A stretch of 53,172 bases of DNA from Helicobacter japonicus (GTDB lineage Bacteria > Campylobacterota > Campylobacteria > Campylobacterales > Helicobacteraceae), in NCBI RefSeq assembly GCF_000762845.2, contig NZ_JRMQ02000014.1, forward strand, positions 1 through 53,172. Direction: 5' to 3'. Positions within the stretch are counted from its first letter, which is position 1. The number at the start of each line of letters is the position of its first letter. The translations under genes were made by a program, and so were the position numbers. The notes beneath the pieces were generated by a model. It was not told the origin of the DNA and made no database searches. It saw only the letters and a program-made list of their open reading frames with translations. Shown one piece after another: positions 35,536-44,459 of the stretch.

Positions 35536-35573
35536 TTTAATAAAAATCAAACGATTGTTTAATTTTTATTAAA
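35536..35573. promoter_or_regulatory. 38-bp near-perfect palindrome, candidate operator of the exporter operon
   Basis: TTTAATAAAAATCAAAC (35536-35552) and GTTTAATTTTTATTAAA (35557-35573) match in 16 of 17 positions around a 4-base spacer (GATT). It lies in the 110-base gap before the TolC-like gene, with a TATATT at 35584-35589 that could be the -10 just downstream. The operon's last gene is a TetR repressor, which normally binds such palindromes in its own promoter. No T-run follows, which argues against a terminator for the upstream gene. Confidence 0.55.
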
Positions 35574-35614
35574 GAAATGAAATTATATTTTGACTAAATT
35601 TTGGTATTCGATAA

Positions 35615-36967
35615 ATGGGGCTTATGATGAAAATATATTTATGTATATTGAGTTTTATTTCTATAATGTGGGCTAATGAATCTAACAATGCAACCCAAAT
35701 GCATAATATAGAATCTTATATGAAATTAGCACGAGAAAATTATCCACTTTATAAAAATACACAGCTTTTAGATAAGGCTTTAGCCCTTTCACTTACACAG
35801 CTCAATATGCACTTTATCCCACATTTGCGTTTTAGTGGCAAAGCATCTTATCAAAGTGAGGTTACCACACTTCCTTTTACTGCTTTAAACAACTTTAGTT
35901 TTGATTATAAGCCACTCAATAAAGACCAATATCAATTCGTTCTTGAGCTTGCACAACCTGTGCTTGATATGGGACATTTTGCTAAAAAAGATAGCATTAA
36001 GGCGCAGTATGCCACACAAAAAGCAGATGTAAGCATTAGCCTTTATAAGATTGGACAATCTGTGATTAATCAATTTTTTGCCTTAGCTTTAATAAATGAG
36101 CAAATAAGCCAAAATGAGATTCATATAGAGGAGCTTAATAAAAATTTAAAGAATCTGAATGTGCTTTATAGGAATGGTGCGATAGAAAAAGAGGCATTAA
36201 GTAAAATAAATATCGAGATTTTAAATGCTCAAAAAATTGCACAAGAGCTTCAAAGTCAAAAAGAAGTAGTGATAAATACACTTTCTTTGCTTACTGCATA
36301 TCAAGTGAGTGATAATCCACTTTTGCCTGATTTTGAGGAGCAAAAGGAATTTTTGCAAAGTGTGCAACATTATATTCAAGAAGAAAATATCAAAGATTCT
36401 GTTTTTACCTATCGTCCTGAAAATATATTTTTTGCTCTCAAGGATTTAGAGATAAGGACACAAAAAAAGTTAGAAAATGCTAAGAATCTACCTTATATTG
36501 ATTTATTTGTGCAGGGTGGATATGCAAATCCCGGGCTTAATTTTCTAAAGGGTGCTTTTTCGTCTTATTATATAGCTGGTGTGCGTATAAATTGGGATTT
36601 TAGTAATCTCTACTCTAAATCACAGCAAAATGAACTCATCAAAAATCAATCCTTGCGCCTCAACGCACAAAAAGAGGAATTTAATCTTAATAATAAAATC
36701 ACACTTAATAAACATATAAAAGACACAAATAATCTCCTTATGCAAATGAAAGAAAATGATGAGATTGTGGCTTTGCGGGAGAGTATTTTGCGCACACAAG
36801 AAGTGAAGCTTAGAAATGGTATGTTGAGTATTAATGATTTCATCACGGATATTAATAATTTAAATCTTGCTAAATTACAGCAAAACTATACAAAAATTGA
36901 GTTTCTTATGCAGATTTATAATATCAAACAGATTCTTAATGTGTGGCATTATGATGAGGCTCAATAA
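35615..36967 (+). CDS. TolC-like outer-membrane efflux protein
   Basis: A 450-residue outer-membrane factor with a signal peptide (to about residue 20) and two repeats of the OEP family, rich in long helices: LQVE-like helical stretches, a first-repeat beta segment near 85-110 and a second near 300-330 (IDLFVQGGYANPGL, YYIAGVRINWDFSN). It would form the exit duct for the exporter encoded downstream. ATGs at 35624 and 35627 are alternative starts because the best purine-rich site is ambiguous. The stop is directly followed by the membrane-fusion gene. Confidence 0.9.
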   Translation: MGLMMKIYLCILSFISIMWANESNNATQMHNIESYMKLARENYPLYKNTQLLDKALALSLTQLNMHFIPHLRFSGKASYQSEVTTLPFTALNNFSFDYKPLNKDQYQFVLELAQPVLDMGHFAKKDSIKAQYATQKADVSISLYKIGQSVINQFFALALINEQISQNEIHIEELNKNLKNLNVLYRNGAIEKEALSKINIEILNAQKIAQELQSQKEVVINTLSLLTAYQVSDNPLLPDFEEQKEFLQSVQHYIQEENIKDSVFTYRPENIFFALKDLEIRTQKKLENAKNLPYIDLFVQGGYANPGLNFLKGAFSSYYIAGVRINWDFSNLYSKSQQNELIKNQSLRLNAQKEEFNLNNKITLNKHIKDTNNLLMQMKENDEIVALRESILRTQEVKLRNGMLSINDFITDINNLNLAKLQQNYTKIEFLMQIYNIKQILNVWHYDEAQ

Positions 36968-36982
36968 ATGGAAGGATTTATA

Positions 36983-37738
36983 ATGAAGTTGATAATAATG
37001 ATATGTATGGGATTATGTTTTATTGCGTGTGGTGATAGCAAAAAGTTTGATGCAATGGGTATTTTTGAAAGTGATGAGATACTTATATCTTCTGAAATAA
37101 GTGGGAAAATCCTAGACTTTAATGTAAAAGAGGGCGATAAGCTAACAAATGGAGAGTTGCTCGGGCACATTGATAGTTTGCAACTTGAATTAAAGGAGAA
37201 AAAGATTCAGCTTGAGCTCCAAAATGCCTTAATAGAGCAGAAGCGATTTGAAAAGCTTTATCAAGCAAATGCTGGGACAAAACAGAATCTTGATAATGCA
37301 AATTTAAAAGTCTCGCTTTTAGAGCAAGAGCTCCAAATACTTCAAGATCAAATAGAGCGTGCGCAAATTCGCTCACCCATTGATGGAGTCGTGTTAGAAA
37401 AATACGCATTCAGTGGGGAACTTAGCACACCAAATAAGATTCTATTGCGTGTGGCAGATACGCAGACTTTGCGTCTTAAAGCCTATGTTAATAGTGTGGA
37501 TTTAAGTCGTTTAAAACTTGGTGATGAAGTGAGGGTTTTTAGTGATTTTGGAAAAGAGTATAAAGAATATAAGGGCATTATTACTTGGATAGCAAGCGAG
37601 GCGGAATTTACTCCTAAAACGATAATGACAAAAGATGAGCGTGAGAATCTTGTATATGCCGTAAAAGTAGATGTGCAAAATGATGGATATTTAAAAATTG
37701 GCTCATATGGGGAGATTATTTTAGAGAGTGAAAAATAA
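36983..37738 (+). CDS. HlyD/AcrA-type membrane-fusion lipoprotein
   Basis: The periplasmic adaptor of the exporter. I start it at the ATG at 36983 (251 residues), because GAAGGA is well placed six bases upstream, whereas the ATG at 36968 has none. The N-terminus MKLIIMICMGLCFIA-C16 is a lipoprotein signal. Then come half a lipoyl domain (ISSEISGKILDFNVKEGDKLTNG), a coiled-coil hairpin (about 60-115), the second lipoyl half (IRSPIDGVVLEKYAFSGE) and a beta-barrel domain. This resembles the YbhG/YhiI type. Confidence 0.92.
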   Translation: MKLIIMICMGLCFIACGDSKKFDAMGIFESDEILISSEISGKILDFNVKEGDKLTNGELLGHIDSLQLELKEKKIQLELQNALIEQKRFEKLYQANAGTKQNLDNANLKVSLLEQELQILQDQIERAQIRSPIDGVVLEKYAFSGELSTPNKILLRVADTQTLRLKAYVNSVDLSRLKLGDEVRVFSDFGKEYKEYKGIITWIASEAEFTPKTIMTKDERENLVYAVKVDVQNDGYLKIGSYGEIILESEK

Positions 37739-37748
37739 GGATAAAAGT

Positions 37749-38636
37749 ATGCAATATGTGCTAAGTGCTTCCCATATTAGCAAAAGCTTTGGTAGCCTTA
37801 AAGTGCTAGATGATATAAATTTTAAAGTGAGTGCAAATGAGCTTTTTGGAATTATTGGGGCTGATGGGGCGGGTAAAAGCACACTTTTTAGAATCTTCAC
37901 TACGCTTATTTTAGCAGATAGTGGAAAATGTAATGTGGCAGGTTTAGATGTGGTCAAAGATTATGTAAAAATTAGAGAGATTGTGGGTTATATGCCGGGT
38001 AATTTTAGCCTTTATACGGATTTAAGCGTGGAAGAAAATCTCACGTTTTTTGCACATATTTTTAATACAAGTATTGAGGAGCATTATGATTTGATTAAAA
38101 ATATCTATCGTGCCCTAGAGCCTTTTAAAACACGCAAAGCAGGCGCACTTTCTGGCGGTATGAAGCAAAAATTAGCTCTTTGTTGCACACTTATTCATAA
38201 GCCACAGATTCTATTTCTTGATGAGCCTACTACAGGTGTAGATGTGGTAAGTAGGCAAGAGTTTTGGGATATTTTGCAGGAACTAAAATCTCAAATGAGC
38301 ATCATTGTATCCACACCTTATATGGACGAGGCAAATCTATGTGATACAATCGCTTTTATGTCTAATGGCAAGATTCTAAGCCTTGATACACCTCAAAATA
38401 TATGTGAGCATTTTCCATATAGAATCTTTGAGTGTAAAAATATATCGCCAAATGAGCTTATGCGGATACGACAATGTGATTTTGTGTATTCTTGCTTTTT
38501 ATTTGGGCAGAGTTATCATATTGTGTTTAAGGAGCATATTCCCTTAGAGCAGATTCTAAAGCTTGAGCCTTTTAATAAAGCTGACATAAAAGAGATAAAA
38601 GCCACAATAGAGGATTGCTTTATGGAGCTTTTATGA
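37749..38636 (+). CDS. ABC exporter ATPase, first of a pair
   Basis: A 295-residue ATPase of the ABC-2 exporter class. Start ATG at 37749 has AAGGA seven bases upstream; a GTG at 37728 would overlap the previous gene. Walker A is GADGAGKST (37-45), the signature is a standard LSGGM (134-138), Walker B ends D158-E159, but the switch histidine is replaced by Pro190 (STPYMDEA). Residues beyond 210 form the extra C-terminal domain. The E. coli homologue YbhF, as I recall, holds two such ATPases fused; here they are split in two genes overlapping by four bases. Confidence 0.93.
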   Translation: MQYVLSASHISKSFGSLKVLDDINFKVSANELFGIIGADGAGKSTLFRIFTTLILADSGKCNVAGLDVVKDYVKIREIVGYMPGNFSLYTDLSVEENLTFFAHIFNTSIEEHYDLIKNIYRALEPFKTRKAGALSGGMKQKLALCCTLIHKPQILFLDEPTTGVDVVSRQEFWDILQELKSQMSIIVSTPYMDEANLCDTIAFMSNGKILSLDTPQNICEHFPYRIFECKNISPNELMRIRQCDFVYSCFLFGQSYHIVFKEHIPLEQILKLEPFNKADIKEIKATIEDCFMELL

Positions 38637-39391
38637 TGAATGAAGTTGTAATAAAAAAAGTTATAGAAGTGAGCAATCTCACAAAAAAATTCGGTGATTT
38701 TGTGGCAGTGGATAACATTAGTTTTGATGTCAAAAAGGGTGAAATTTTTGGCTTTTTGGGTGCAAATGGTGCAGGAAAAACAACAGCAATGAAGATTTTA
38801 TGTGGTTTAAGTATGCCAAGTGATGGGCAAGGTAGTGTGGCTGGTTTTGATATTAATACACAAAATGAAAAAATCAAGCAAAATATAGGCTATATGAGTC
38901 AAAAATTTTCTCTTTACGATGATTTAAAAGTGTGGGAAAATATGTATTTTTTTGGCAAGATTTATGGTGTGAAAGAAAAAGAAATAAAACAACGAATTGA
39001 TATGTTTTTAGAGCGTTTTTCACTCATAGAACAAAAAAATGAATTTGTGGGTAAGCTTCCTCTTGGTTGGAAACAAAAACTTGCTTTTTGCGTGGCAAAT
39101 TTTCATAATCCTCAAATTATTTTTCTTGATGAGCCAACAGGTGGCGTTGATCCTATTGTGCGGCGGCAGTTTTGGGAGCTTATATATGAGGCAGCACAAA
39201 ATGGCACTTCTATTTTTGTAACTACGCATTATATGGACGAGGCAGAGTATTGCCATAGAGTAAGCATTATGGTTGATGGAAAAATTAATGCCTTAGGCAC
39301 TCCAAGTGAGCTAAAAAGTCAATTTGGCAAACAAAGTATGAATGATGTGTTTTATCATATTGCTAAAAATGCAAAAAGAAGTGGCGTATGA
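38633..39391 (+). CDS. ABC exporter ATPase, second of a pair
   Basis: A 252-residue ATPase that starts at the ATG overlapping the previous stop (ATGA), with GGAG five bases upstream. Walker A is GANGAGKTT (43-51), Walker B ends D166-E167 and the switch histidine is H199 (TTHYMDEAE). The signature is not LSGGQ but P143-LGWKQK. Combined with the first ATPase, only one of the two shared ATP sites would have all consensus residues. The next gene overlaps by four bases. Confidence 0.93.
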   Translation: MMNEVVIKKVIEVSNLTKKFGDFVAVDNISFDVKKGEIFGFLGANGAGKTTAMKILCGLSMPSDGQGSVAGFDINTQNEKIKQNIGYMSQKFSLYDDLKVWENMYFFGKIYGVKEKEIKQRIDMFLERFSLIEQKNEFVGKLPLGWKQKLAFCVANFHNPQIIFLDEPTGGVDPIVRRQFWELIYEAAQNGTSIFVTTHYMDEAEYCHRVSIMVDGKINALGTPSELKSQFGKQSMNDVFYHIAKNAKRSGV

Positions 39392-40497
39392 AGTTTAGTC
39401 ATAATGGCAAAACACAAGCTTTTTATGCTTTTATAAAAAAGGAATTTTATCATATCACACGTGATGTGCGCACGATGATGATATTGTTACTTATGCCTAT
39501 CGTGCAGATTCTACTTTTTGGATTTGCGCTCAATACTGAAGTAAATAATGTAAAGTTTGCAGTGCTTGATTTGAGCCGTGATGACTTAAGTAAAAGTATC
39601 ACTCACGCTTTTGCAGAGAGCAATTATTTTGATTTTATAGAATATATAGATTCTAAAAAGCAGCTAGAAACAATTTTTAATACAAATGTTATTGATATGG
39701 CACTTGTTTTTGGACATGATTTTGGGCGCACACAACAAGTGCAAATCATACTTGATGCAAGCGATCCGAATCGAGCAAACATAGTAAATATGTATGCACT
39801 TAATATCATCTCACATACAATGACACAATATACTCAGATACATTTGCAAACACCAATTATACCGCTTACTACAATGCTTTTTAATCCGCAGGGTAAAAGT
39901 GCATATAATTTTGTTCCCGGATTGCTTGGAATGATATTAATGCTTATTTGTGCGATGATGACTTCAATTTCTATTGTGCGTGAAAAAGAGCAGGGGAGTA
40001 TGGAGATAGTGCTTGTTTCACCTGTGAAACCTATATTTATGATTGTGGCAAAAATTATTCCTTATTTTGTAATCTCTTGTGTGAGTTTAGTTGCAGTGCT
40101 GCTTGTTTGCGTATTTGCACTTGAGTTAAAAATTGCAGGGAATCTAGTTTTGCTTCTTGGATTCTGTATGTTGTATATTGCATTAACTTTAAGTATAGGG
40201 CTTTTGGTATCAAATATCGCACAAACTCAAATCGTTGCAATGCTTGTTTGTGGTGTGCTTTTTATGATGCCCATTATCACATTATCTGGTATGCTTTTTC
40301 CTACTGAATCTATGCCGCTTATCTTGCAATATGTTTCTCATATTATTCCTACAAAATGGTTTATTATTGGTGTAAAAAAGATTATGATTGCAGGGCTTGG
40401 CTTTAGCTATGTCATTAAAGAAACCTGCATTTTATGCGCTATGCTTTTTATTATTCTTTTGGTTAGTCTTAAGACTTTTAAGATGAGGTTGGCATAA
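39388..40497 (+). CDS. ABC-2 type permease, first of a pair
   Basis: A 369-residue permease with one N-terminal membrane helix (about 27-47), a periplasmic domain of about 130 residues (to about 175), and five C-terminal helices, with the ABC-2 signature REKEQGSMEIVLVSPVKP before the third. Overlaps the ATPase gene by four bases and shares one base with the second permease gene. Similar to YbhS/YbhR. The substrate cannot be told from sequence. Confidence 0.92.
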   Translation: MKFSHNGKTQAFYAFIKKEFYHITRDVRTMMILLLMPIVQILLFGFALNTEVNNVKFAVLDLSRDDLSKSITHAFAESNYFDFIEYIDSKKQLETIFNTNVIDMALVFGHDFGRTQQVQIILDASDPNRANIVNMYALNIISHTMTQYTQIHLQTPIIPLTTMLFNPQGKSAYNFVPGLLGMILMLICAMMTSISIVREKEQGSMEIVLVSPVKPIFMIVAKIIPYFVISCVSLVAVLLVCVFALELKIAGNLVLLLGFCMLYIALTLSIGLLVSNIAQTQIVAMLVCGVLFMMPIITLSGMLFPTESMPLILQYVSHIIPTKWFIIGVKKIMIAGLGFSYVIKETCILCAMLFIILLVSLKTFKMRLA

Positions 40498-41588
40498 TGC
40501 TATTTTTAATTCAAAAGGAGTTTAAGCAAATTTTTCGCAATAAATTTTTGCCTAAATTAATTTTTATATTTCCCATAATGGTGATTTTAGTTTTACCTTG
40601 GGCTACAAATATGGAGATTAAAAATATCAATATTGGGATTGTAGATTTTGATAAAAGTAGCACATCAAAAGAGCTTATTATGAAAATTTCCTCATCACCA
40701 TATTTTAATATTATGCTTTCTGCAAAAGGTATAAAAGAGGCATATCATTGCATTGATACAAATGAGTGCGATATTATTTTAGAATTTCCTCAATATTTTG
40801 AGAGTAGAATTTTTAAAGAGCATAAAGCATATCTTGGCATTTATGCTAATGCCACAAATGGCATTAAAGGTTCGCTTGGTTCAGGATATTTGAGTAGTAT
40901 CATTATGGGTTTTGCAAAAGAAAAAATGAGCGTTGTAGAGCAGATTCAAAGTGCAGAAATACTAAGCTTATATCGTTTCAATCCATATTTGGATTATAAA
41001 ATCTATATGATTCCGGCACTTTTAGCTATGGTTTTGACACTTCTGTGCGGATTTTTACCAGCGTTTAATATCGTAGGCGAGAAGGAGAAGGGCAATATTG
41101 AGCAGATAAATGTAACGCCTATATCAAAATTTGCTTTCATTGTTTCAAAACTTATTCCTTATTGGACTATTGGATTTATTGTCTTGAGTTTGTGCTTTTT
41201 ATTTGCATTTTTGCTTTATGGACTTGTGGCAAAGGGGAGTTATTTGTTAATTTATCTTTTTGCGTTAGGTTATATTTTTGTCGTAACTGGGCTTGGACTT
41301 ATTATTTCAAATTATTCTCACACAATGCAACAAGCGATGTTTGTGATATTTTTCTTTATGTTAATTTTGGTATTAATGAGCGGACTTTTTACCTCTATTA
41401 AGTCAATGCCTGACTGGGCGTATTATTTTACTTATATTAATCCCTTACGCTATTTTATGGAATCTTTACGTCTTATATTTCTCAAAGGTAGCACATTTTC
41501 TGATATTTGGCATAATTTTATAGCCTTGCTCCTTTTTGCGGGGGTATTAAATCTTTGGGCAGTGATGTCTTATAAAAAGAGAGAATAA
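40497..41588 (+). CDS. ABC-2 type permease, second of a pair
   Basis: A 363-residue partner of the previous permease with the same layout: an N-terminal helix (about 22-40), a large periplasmic domain with several acidic and aromatic residues, then five helices with GEKEKGNIEQINVTPISK at the matching place. The two probably form a heterodimeric channel. TetR follows one base after the stop. Confidence 0.92.
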   Translation: MLFLIQKEFKQIFRNKFLPKLIFIFPIMVILVLPWATNMEIKNINIGIVDFDKSSTSKELIMKISSSPYFNIMLSAKGIKEAYHCIDTNECDIILEFPQYFESRIFKEHKAYLGIYANATNGIKGSLGSGYLSSIIMGFAKEKMSVVEQIQSAEILSLYRFNPYLDYKIYMIPALLAMVLTLLCGFLPAFNIVGEKEKGNIEQINVTPISKFAFIVSKLIPYWTIGFIVLSLCFLFAFLLYGLVAKGSYLLIYLFALGYIFVVTGLGLIISNYSHTMQQAMFVIFFFMLILVLMSGLFTSIKSMPDWAYYFTYINPLRYFMESLRLIFLKGSTFSDIWHNFIALLLFAGVLNLWAVMSYKKRE

Positions 41589-41589
41589 A

Positions 41590-42165
41590 ATGGCACAAAA
41601 AAATACAAAAGAGCATATTATGAAAATAGCTACTGATATTTTTGCACATAAAGGTTATACGGCAACATCAACAAGAGAGATTACATCTAAAGCAGGAGTA
41701 AATCTCTCTATGATAGCATATTATTTTGGTAGCAAAGAGGGATTGTTTAAAGCAATTATAGAAGAAAGTTTTAAGCCAATACTTGCATTTATTGAAGAGA
41801 ATAAAAAGAGTGAATCAGCCTTGCAATGTTTGGAGGATTATTTTAAATTCATACAGCATTACACACAAGATGAGTGTCGCAGTTTGTTTTTGGCAAAACT
41901 TATTCCTAGTCCTTTTTTTGAATTTGTGGCTCAAAATTATAGTATCAAGATTTTTACATTTGTCAAAGGCACTATTGAAAAAGGCATTACACAAGGGATT
42001 TTTAGAGAGGATTTGAATGTAAAATATGCGTGTGTTTCACTGCTTAGTATGCTTAATTTTTATGTTACACATAAAAAAATGTTAGAACAAGTTGTGCAAA
42101 TGACAGATAAAGAAGATTATTTTACTCACGCTTTTAAACTTTTTCTCAATGGTATAAAGCGGTAA
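41590..42165 (+). CDS. TetR-family regulator ending the exporter operon
   Basis: A 191-residue repressor. The N-terminal helix-turn-helix lies in residues about 26-50 (TSTREITSKAGVNLSMIAYYF), and the C-terminal domain looks like the CecR/YbiH type that accompanies ybhGFSR in E. coli. It is transcribed last in the operon, one base after the second permease, rather than divergently, so it would be made only when the exporter is transcribed. The palindrome at 35536-35573 is its most likely target. Confidence 0.9.
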   Translation: MAQKNTKEHIMKIATDIFAHKGYTATSTREITSKAGVNLSMIAYYFGSKEGLFKAIIEESFKPILAFIEENKKSESALQCLEDYFKFIQHYTQDECRSLFLAKLIPSPFFEFVAQNYSIKIFTFVKGTIEKGITQGIFREDLNVKYACVSLLSMLNFYVTHKKMLEQVVQMTDKEDYFTHAFKLFLNGIKR

Positions 42166-42187
42166 TTCACACCTTTATTTTAATATT

Positions 42188-42931
42188 TTAAAGTTCAAAG
42201 ACATTAAGGAATTTTTGTGCCCTTTGGCTTTTGGGTGCGCTAAAAAACTCTTGTGGTGTAGATTCTTCAATCAGTTTGCCCTCATCAAAAAAACAGATTC
42301 TATCCGCGACTTTTTGAGCAAAGCGCATTTCGTGTGTTACAATAAGCATCGTCATACCCTCATTTGCAAGCTCTAGTATCACCTCTAGCACTTCTTTTAC
42401 CATTTCAGGGTCAAGTGAAGCTGTTACTTCATCAAAAAGTATAATCTCTGGATTCATACAGAGTGCGCGCACGATTGCTACACGTTGCTTTTGTCCCCCA
42501 CTTAGTTCTTTTGGTTGGGCATTGCTTTTATGAGCTAGTCCTACGCGTGATAGGAGATTTTGTGCTTGAACCATTACTTCATCTTTATTGCGTTTTTGCA
42601 CTTTTATAGGACCGAGCAAAACATTCTCCATTACACTCATATGAGGGAACAAATCATAACTTTGAAATACCATACCAATGCGTTGGCGGATTTTGCTCCA
42701 TTTTGCCTTTGGGTGATTAATTATTTCTCCATTAAATATAATCTTGCCACTTTGGGTAGATTCTAATCCATTGATACAGCGCAAAAATGTGCTTTTGCCA
42801 CAACCACTTGCTCCTAAAATCACTATGACTTCACCTTTTTGCACCTGCATAGAAATATCATTAAGCACAAAATGTTTGCCATCATAAGTTTTTTTAAGAG
42901 CAGAAATATTAAGCAAGGGCATTGATTTCAT
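42188..42931 (-). CDS. Amino-acid ABC importer ATPase (GlnQ-like)
   Basis: A 247-residue ATPase of the polar-amino-acid family: Walker A GASGCGKST, signature LSGGQKQRVAIVRAL, Walker B ILFDEVTASLDP (Val for the usual Pro) and switch histidine in VTHEM. It overlaps the upstream permease gene by four bases and ends convergently with the TetR gene, 22 bases apart. Symbol left blank because the substrate is not known. Confidence 0.93.
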   Translation of the reverse strand: MKSMPLLNISALKKTYDGKHFVLNDISMQVQKGEVIVILGASGCGKSTFLRCINGLESTQSGKIIFNGEIINHPKAKWSKIRQRIGMVFQSYDLFPHMSVMENVLLGPIKVQKRNKDEVMVQAQNLLSRVGLAHKSNAQPKELSGGQKQRVAIVRALCMNPEIILFDEVTASLDPEMVKEVLEVILELANEGMTMLIVTHEMRFAQKVADRICFFDEGKLIEESTPQEFFSAPKSQRAQKFLNVFEL

Positions 42932-43584
42932 TGATATTTTTTCTCCAAAATTTTACTTAAGTATGAAAGCGGATAGCATAAGATAAAATAAGTGCAAAAA
43001 ATTCCCCCATAAACCCAAAAACTTGCATTTGGATTGGATTTATTGAGTTCTATAATTTGTTGTCCGACCTTGAGTAAATCCACAACTCCTAGTAATGCTA
43101 CAAGCGAAGTCGTTTTAATCATACGCGTAGAGAGTGAAATAATTGAGGGTAAAAGCCTTTGTAATGCTTGAGGTAAGATAATATAGCACATAATTTGCCA
43201 TTGTTGCAATCCAAGTGCTTGCGCGCTTTGTGTTTGATGTTTAGGGAGTGAAGTAATTGCTCCCCGCACCAAATCTCCTACCTCTGCTATGCCCCACAGG
43301 CTAAAGACAATAATTGCGCTTGAAATTGCACTAAGATTAATATCAAATTGCTGTGAAATACCAAAAAATACGATAAAAAGCCAAGCAAGGATAGGGATAA
43401 TACGCACACATTCAAGATAGAATCTACATATTCCGCGTATAATAAGGCTTTTTAAAGTCATTATAAAACCCAAAAATAATCCGCCAAATGTTGCAAAAAT
43501 AATAGAGATGAGTGCAATTTCAAGTGTGAGAAGCATACCTTGTAAAAGCCGAGTAAAGTTTGAGCCAATAAAAAATATTTCCAT
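42928..43584 (-). CDS. Amino-acid ABC importer permease, second
   Basis: A 218-residue permease of the HisM/GlnP family with about five membrane helices and the EAA-type loop QSAQALGLQQWQIMCYIILPQALQRLLPSI that contacts the ATPase. It overlaps the first permease gene by one base and the ATPase gene by four. Glutamine, cystine or another amino acid could be the substrate. Confidence 0.92.
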   Translation of the reverse strand: MEIFFIGSNFTRLLQGMLLTLEIALISIIFATFGGLFLGFIMTLKSLIIRGICRFYLECVRIIPILAWLFIVFFGISQQFDINLSAISSAIIVFSLWGIAEVGDLVRGAITSLPKHQTQSAQALGLQQWQIMCYIILPQALQRLLPSIISLSTRMIKTTSLVALLGVVDLLKVGQQIIELNKSNPNASFWVYGGIFCTYFILCYPLSYLSKILEKKYQ

Positions 43585-44243
43585 TACAATACTCGCTTTT
43601 TATAGAATCGCTCAAGGAGTGAAAAAATTATAGAGAGTGGCAAAAGCACTATAAGATAGCAAAGGACAAGCATTACAAGTGCTTCATTGGTTTTGTAATA
43701 TTGCGTGATGATATCTTTTGCCACAAACATAACATCTGCTAGTGCGATGACGCTTACAACCGAAGTTTCTTTTAAAAGAAAAATGATATTTGCTCCTACA
43801 GAGGGCAAAGCCACGCTAAGAGATTGAGGCAAGATAACATAAAACATCATTTGGTGAGATTGCAATCCAAGTGCTTGTGCGCTTTGTATTTGTGAAGTGG
43901 GGATAGATTCTAATCCTGTGCGAAAGCTCTCACACATATATCCACCACCAAGAAAAGCTAAGCCAGCAATGGCACAAACATACTCATTAAGATTTATGCC
44001 TGTGATATTATGCAGTCCATAGTAGAGAAAAAAGAGTTGAATAAGCAGAGGCGTATTGCGTGCTAACTCTACATAAATCACTACAATTACGCGTAAAAAT
44101 GGCACTTTTAAAAATAGAATCCACGCACTTATAAAACCAATAATAAGTGAAAGTAAAATGCCAAAAAAGGAAATGTAGAGTGTAAGGGAGAGAGCTTTGC
44201 TAAAAAGAGGCACACATTGGTGCATAAAGTCAAAATCTAGCAT
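43584..44243 (-). CDS. Amino-acid ABC importer permease, first
   Basis: A 219-residue HisM/GlnP-type permease with a matching EAA loop (QSAQALGLQSHQMMFYVILPQSLSVALPSV). It begins this three-gene operon; no periplasmic binding-protein gene is present on either side, so the binding protein must be encoded elsewhere. GGGAGAA lies just before the ATG. Confidence 0.92.
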   Translation of the reverse strand: MLDFDFMHQCVPLFSKALSLTLYISFFGILLSLIIGFISAWILFLKVPFLRVIVVIYVELARNTPLLIQLFFLYYGLHNITGINLNEYVCAIAGLAFLGGGYMCESFRTGLESIPTSQIQSAQALGLQSHQMMFYVILPQSLSVALPSVGANIIFLLKETSVVSVIALADVMFVAKDIITQYYKTNEALVMLVLCYLIVLLPLSIIFSLLERFYKKRVL

Positions 44244-44459
44244 ATTCTCCCTTTGATATTTTAAAGCGACATTATATAGATAATTATTAAATTCATAGAC
44301 AGGTTTATTGCAAACAAAGCTTCAGAGTGCTATACTCGGCTATTTAATCCAAGTTTTGCAAGTGCAATGTTGCATTTTTGTTTAATGTTTTTTTGATGTA
44401 TGGATTTATAAATTGGGGAGAGCCTATGGAGGAATATAAAGCAGGGAAAATATCAAAGA

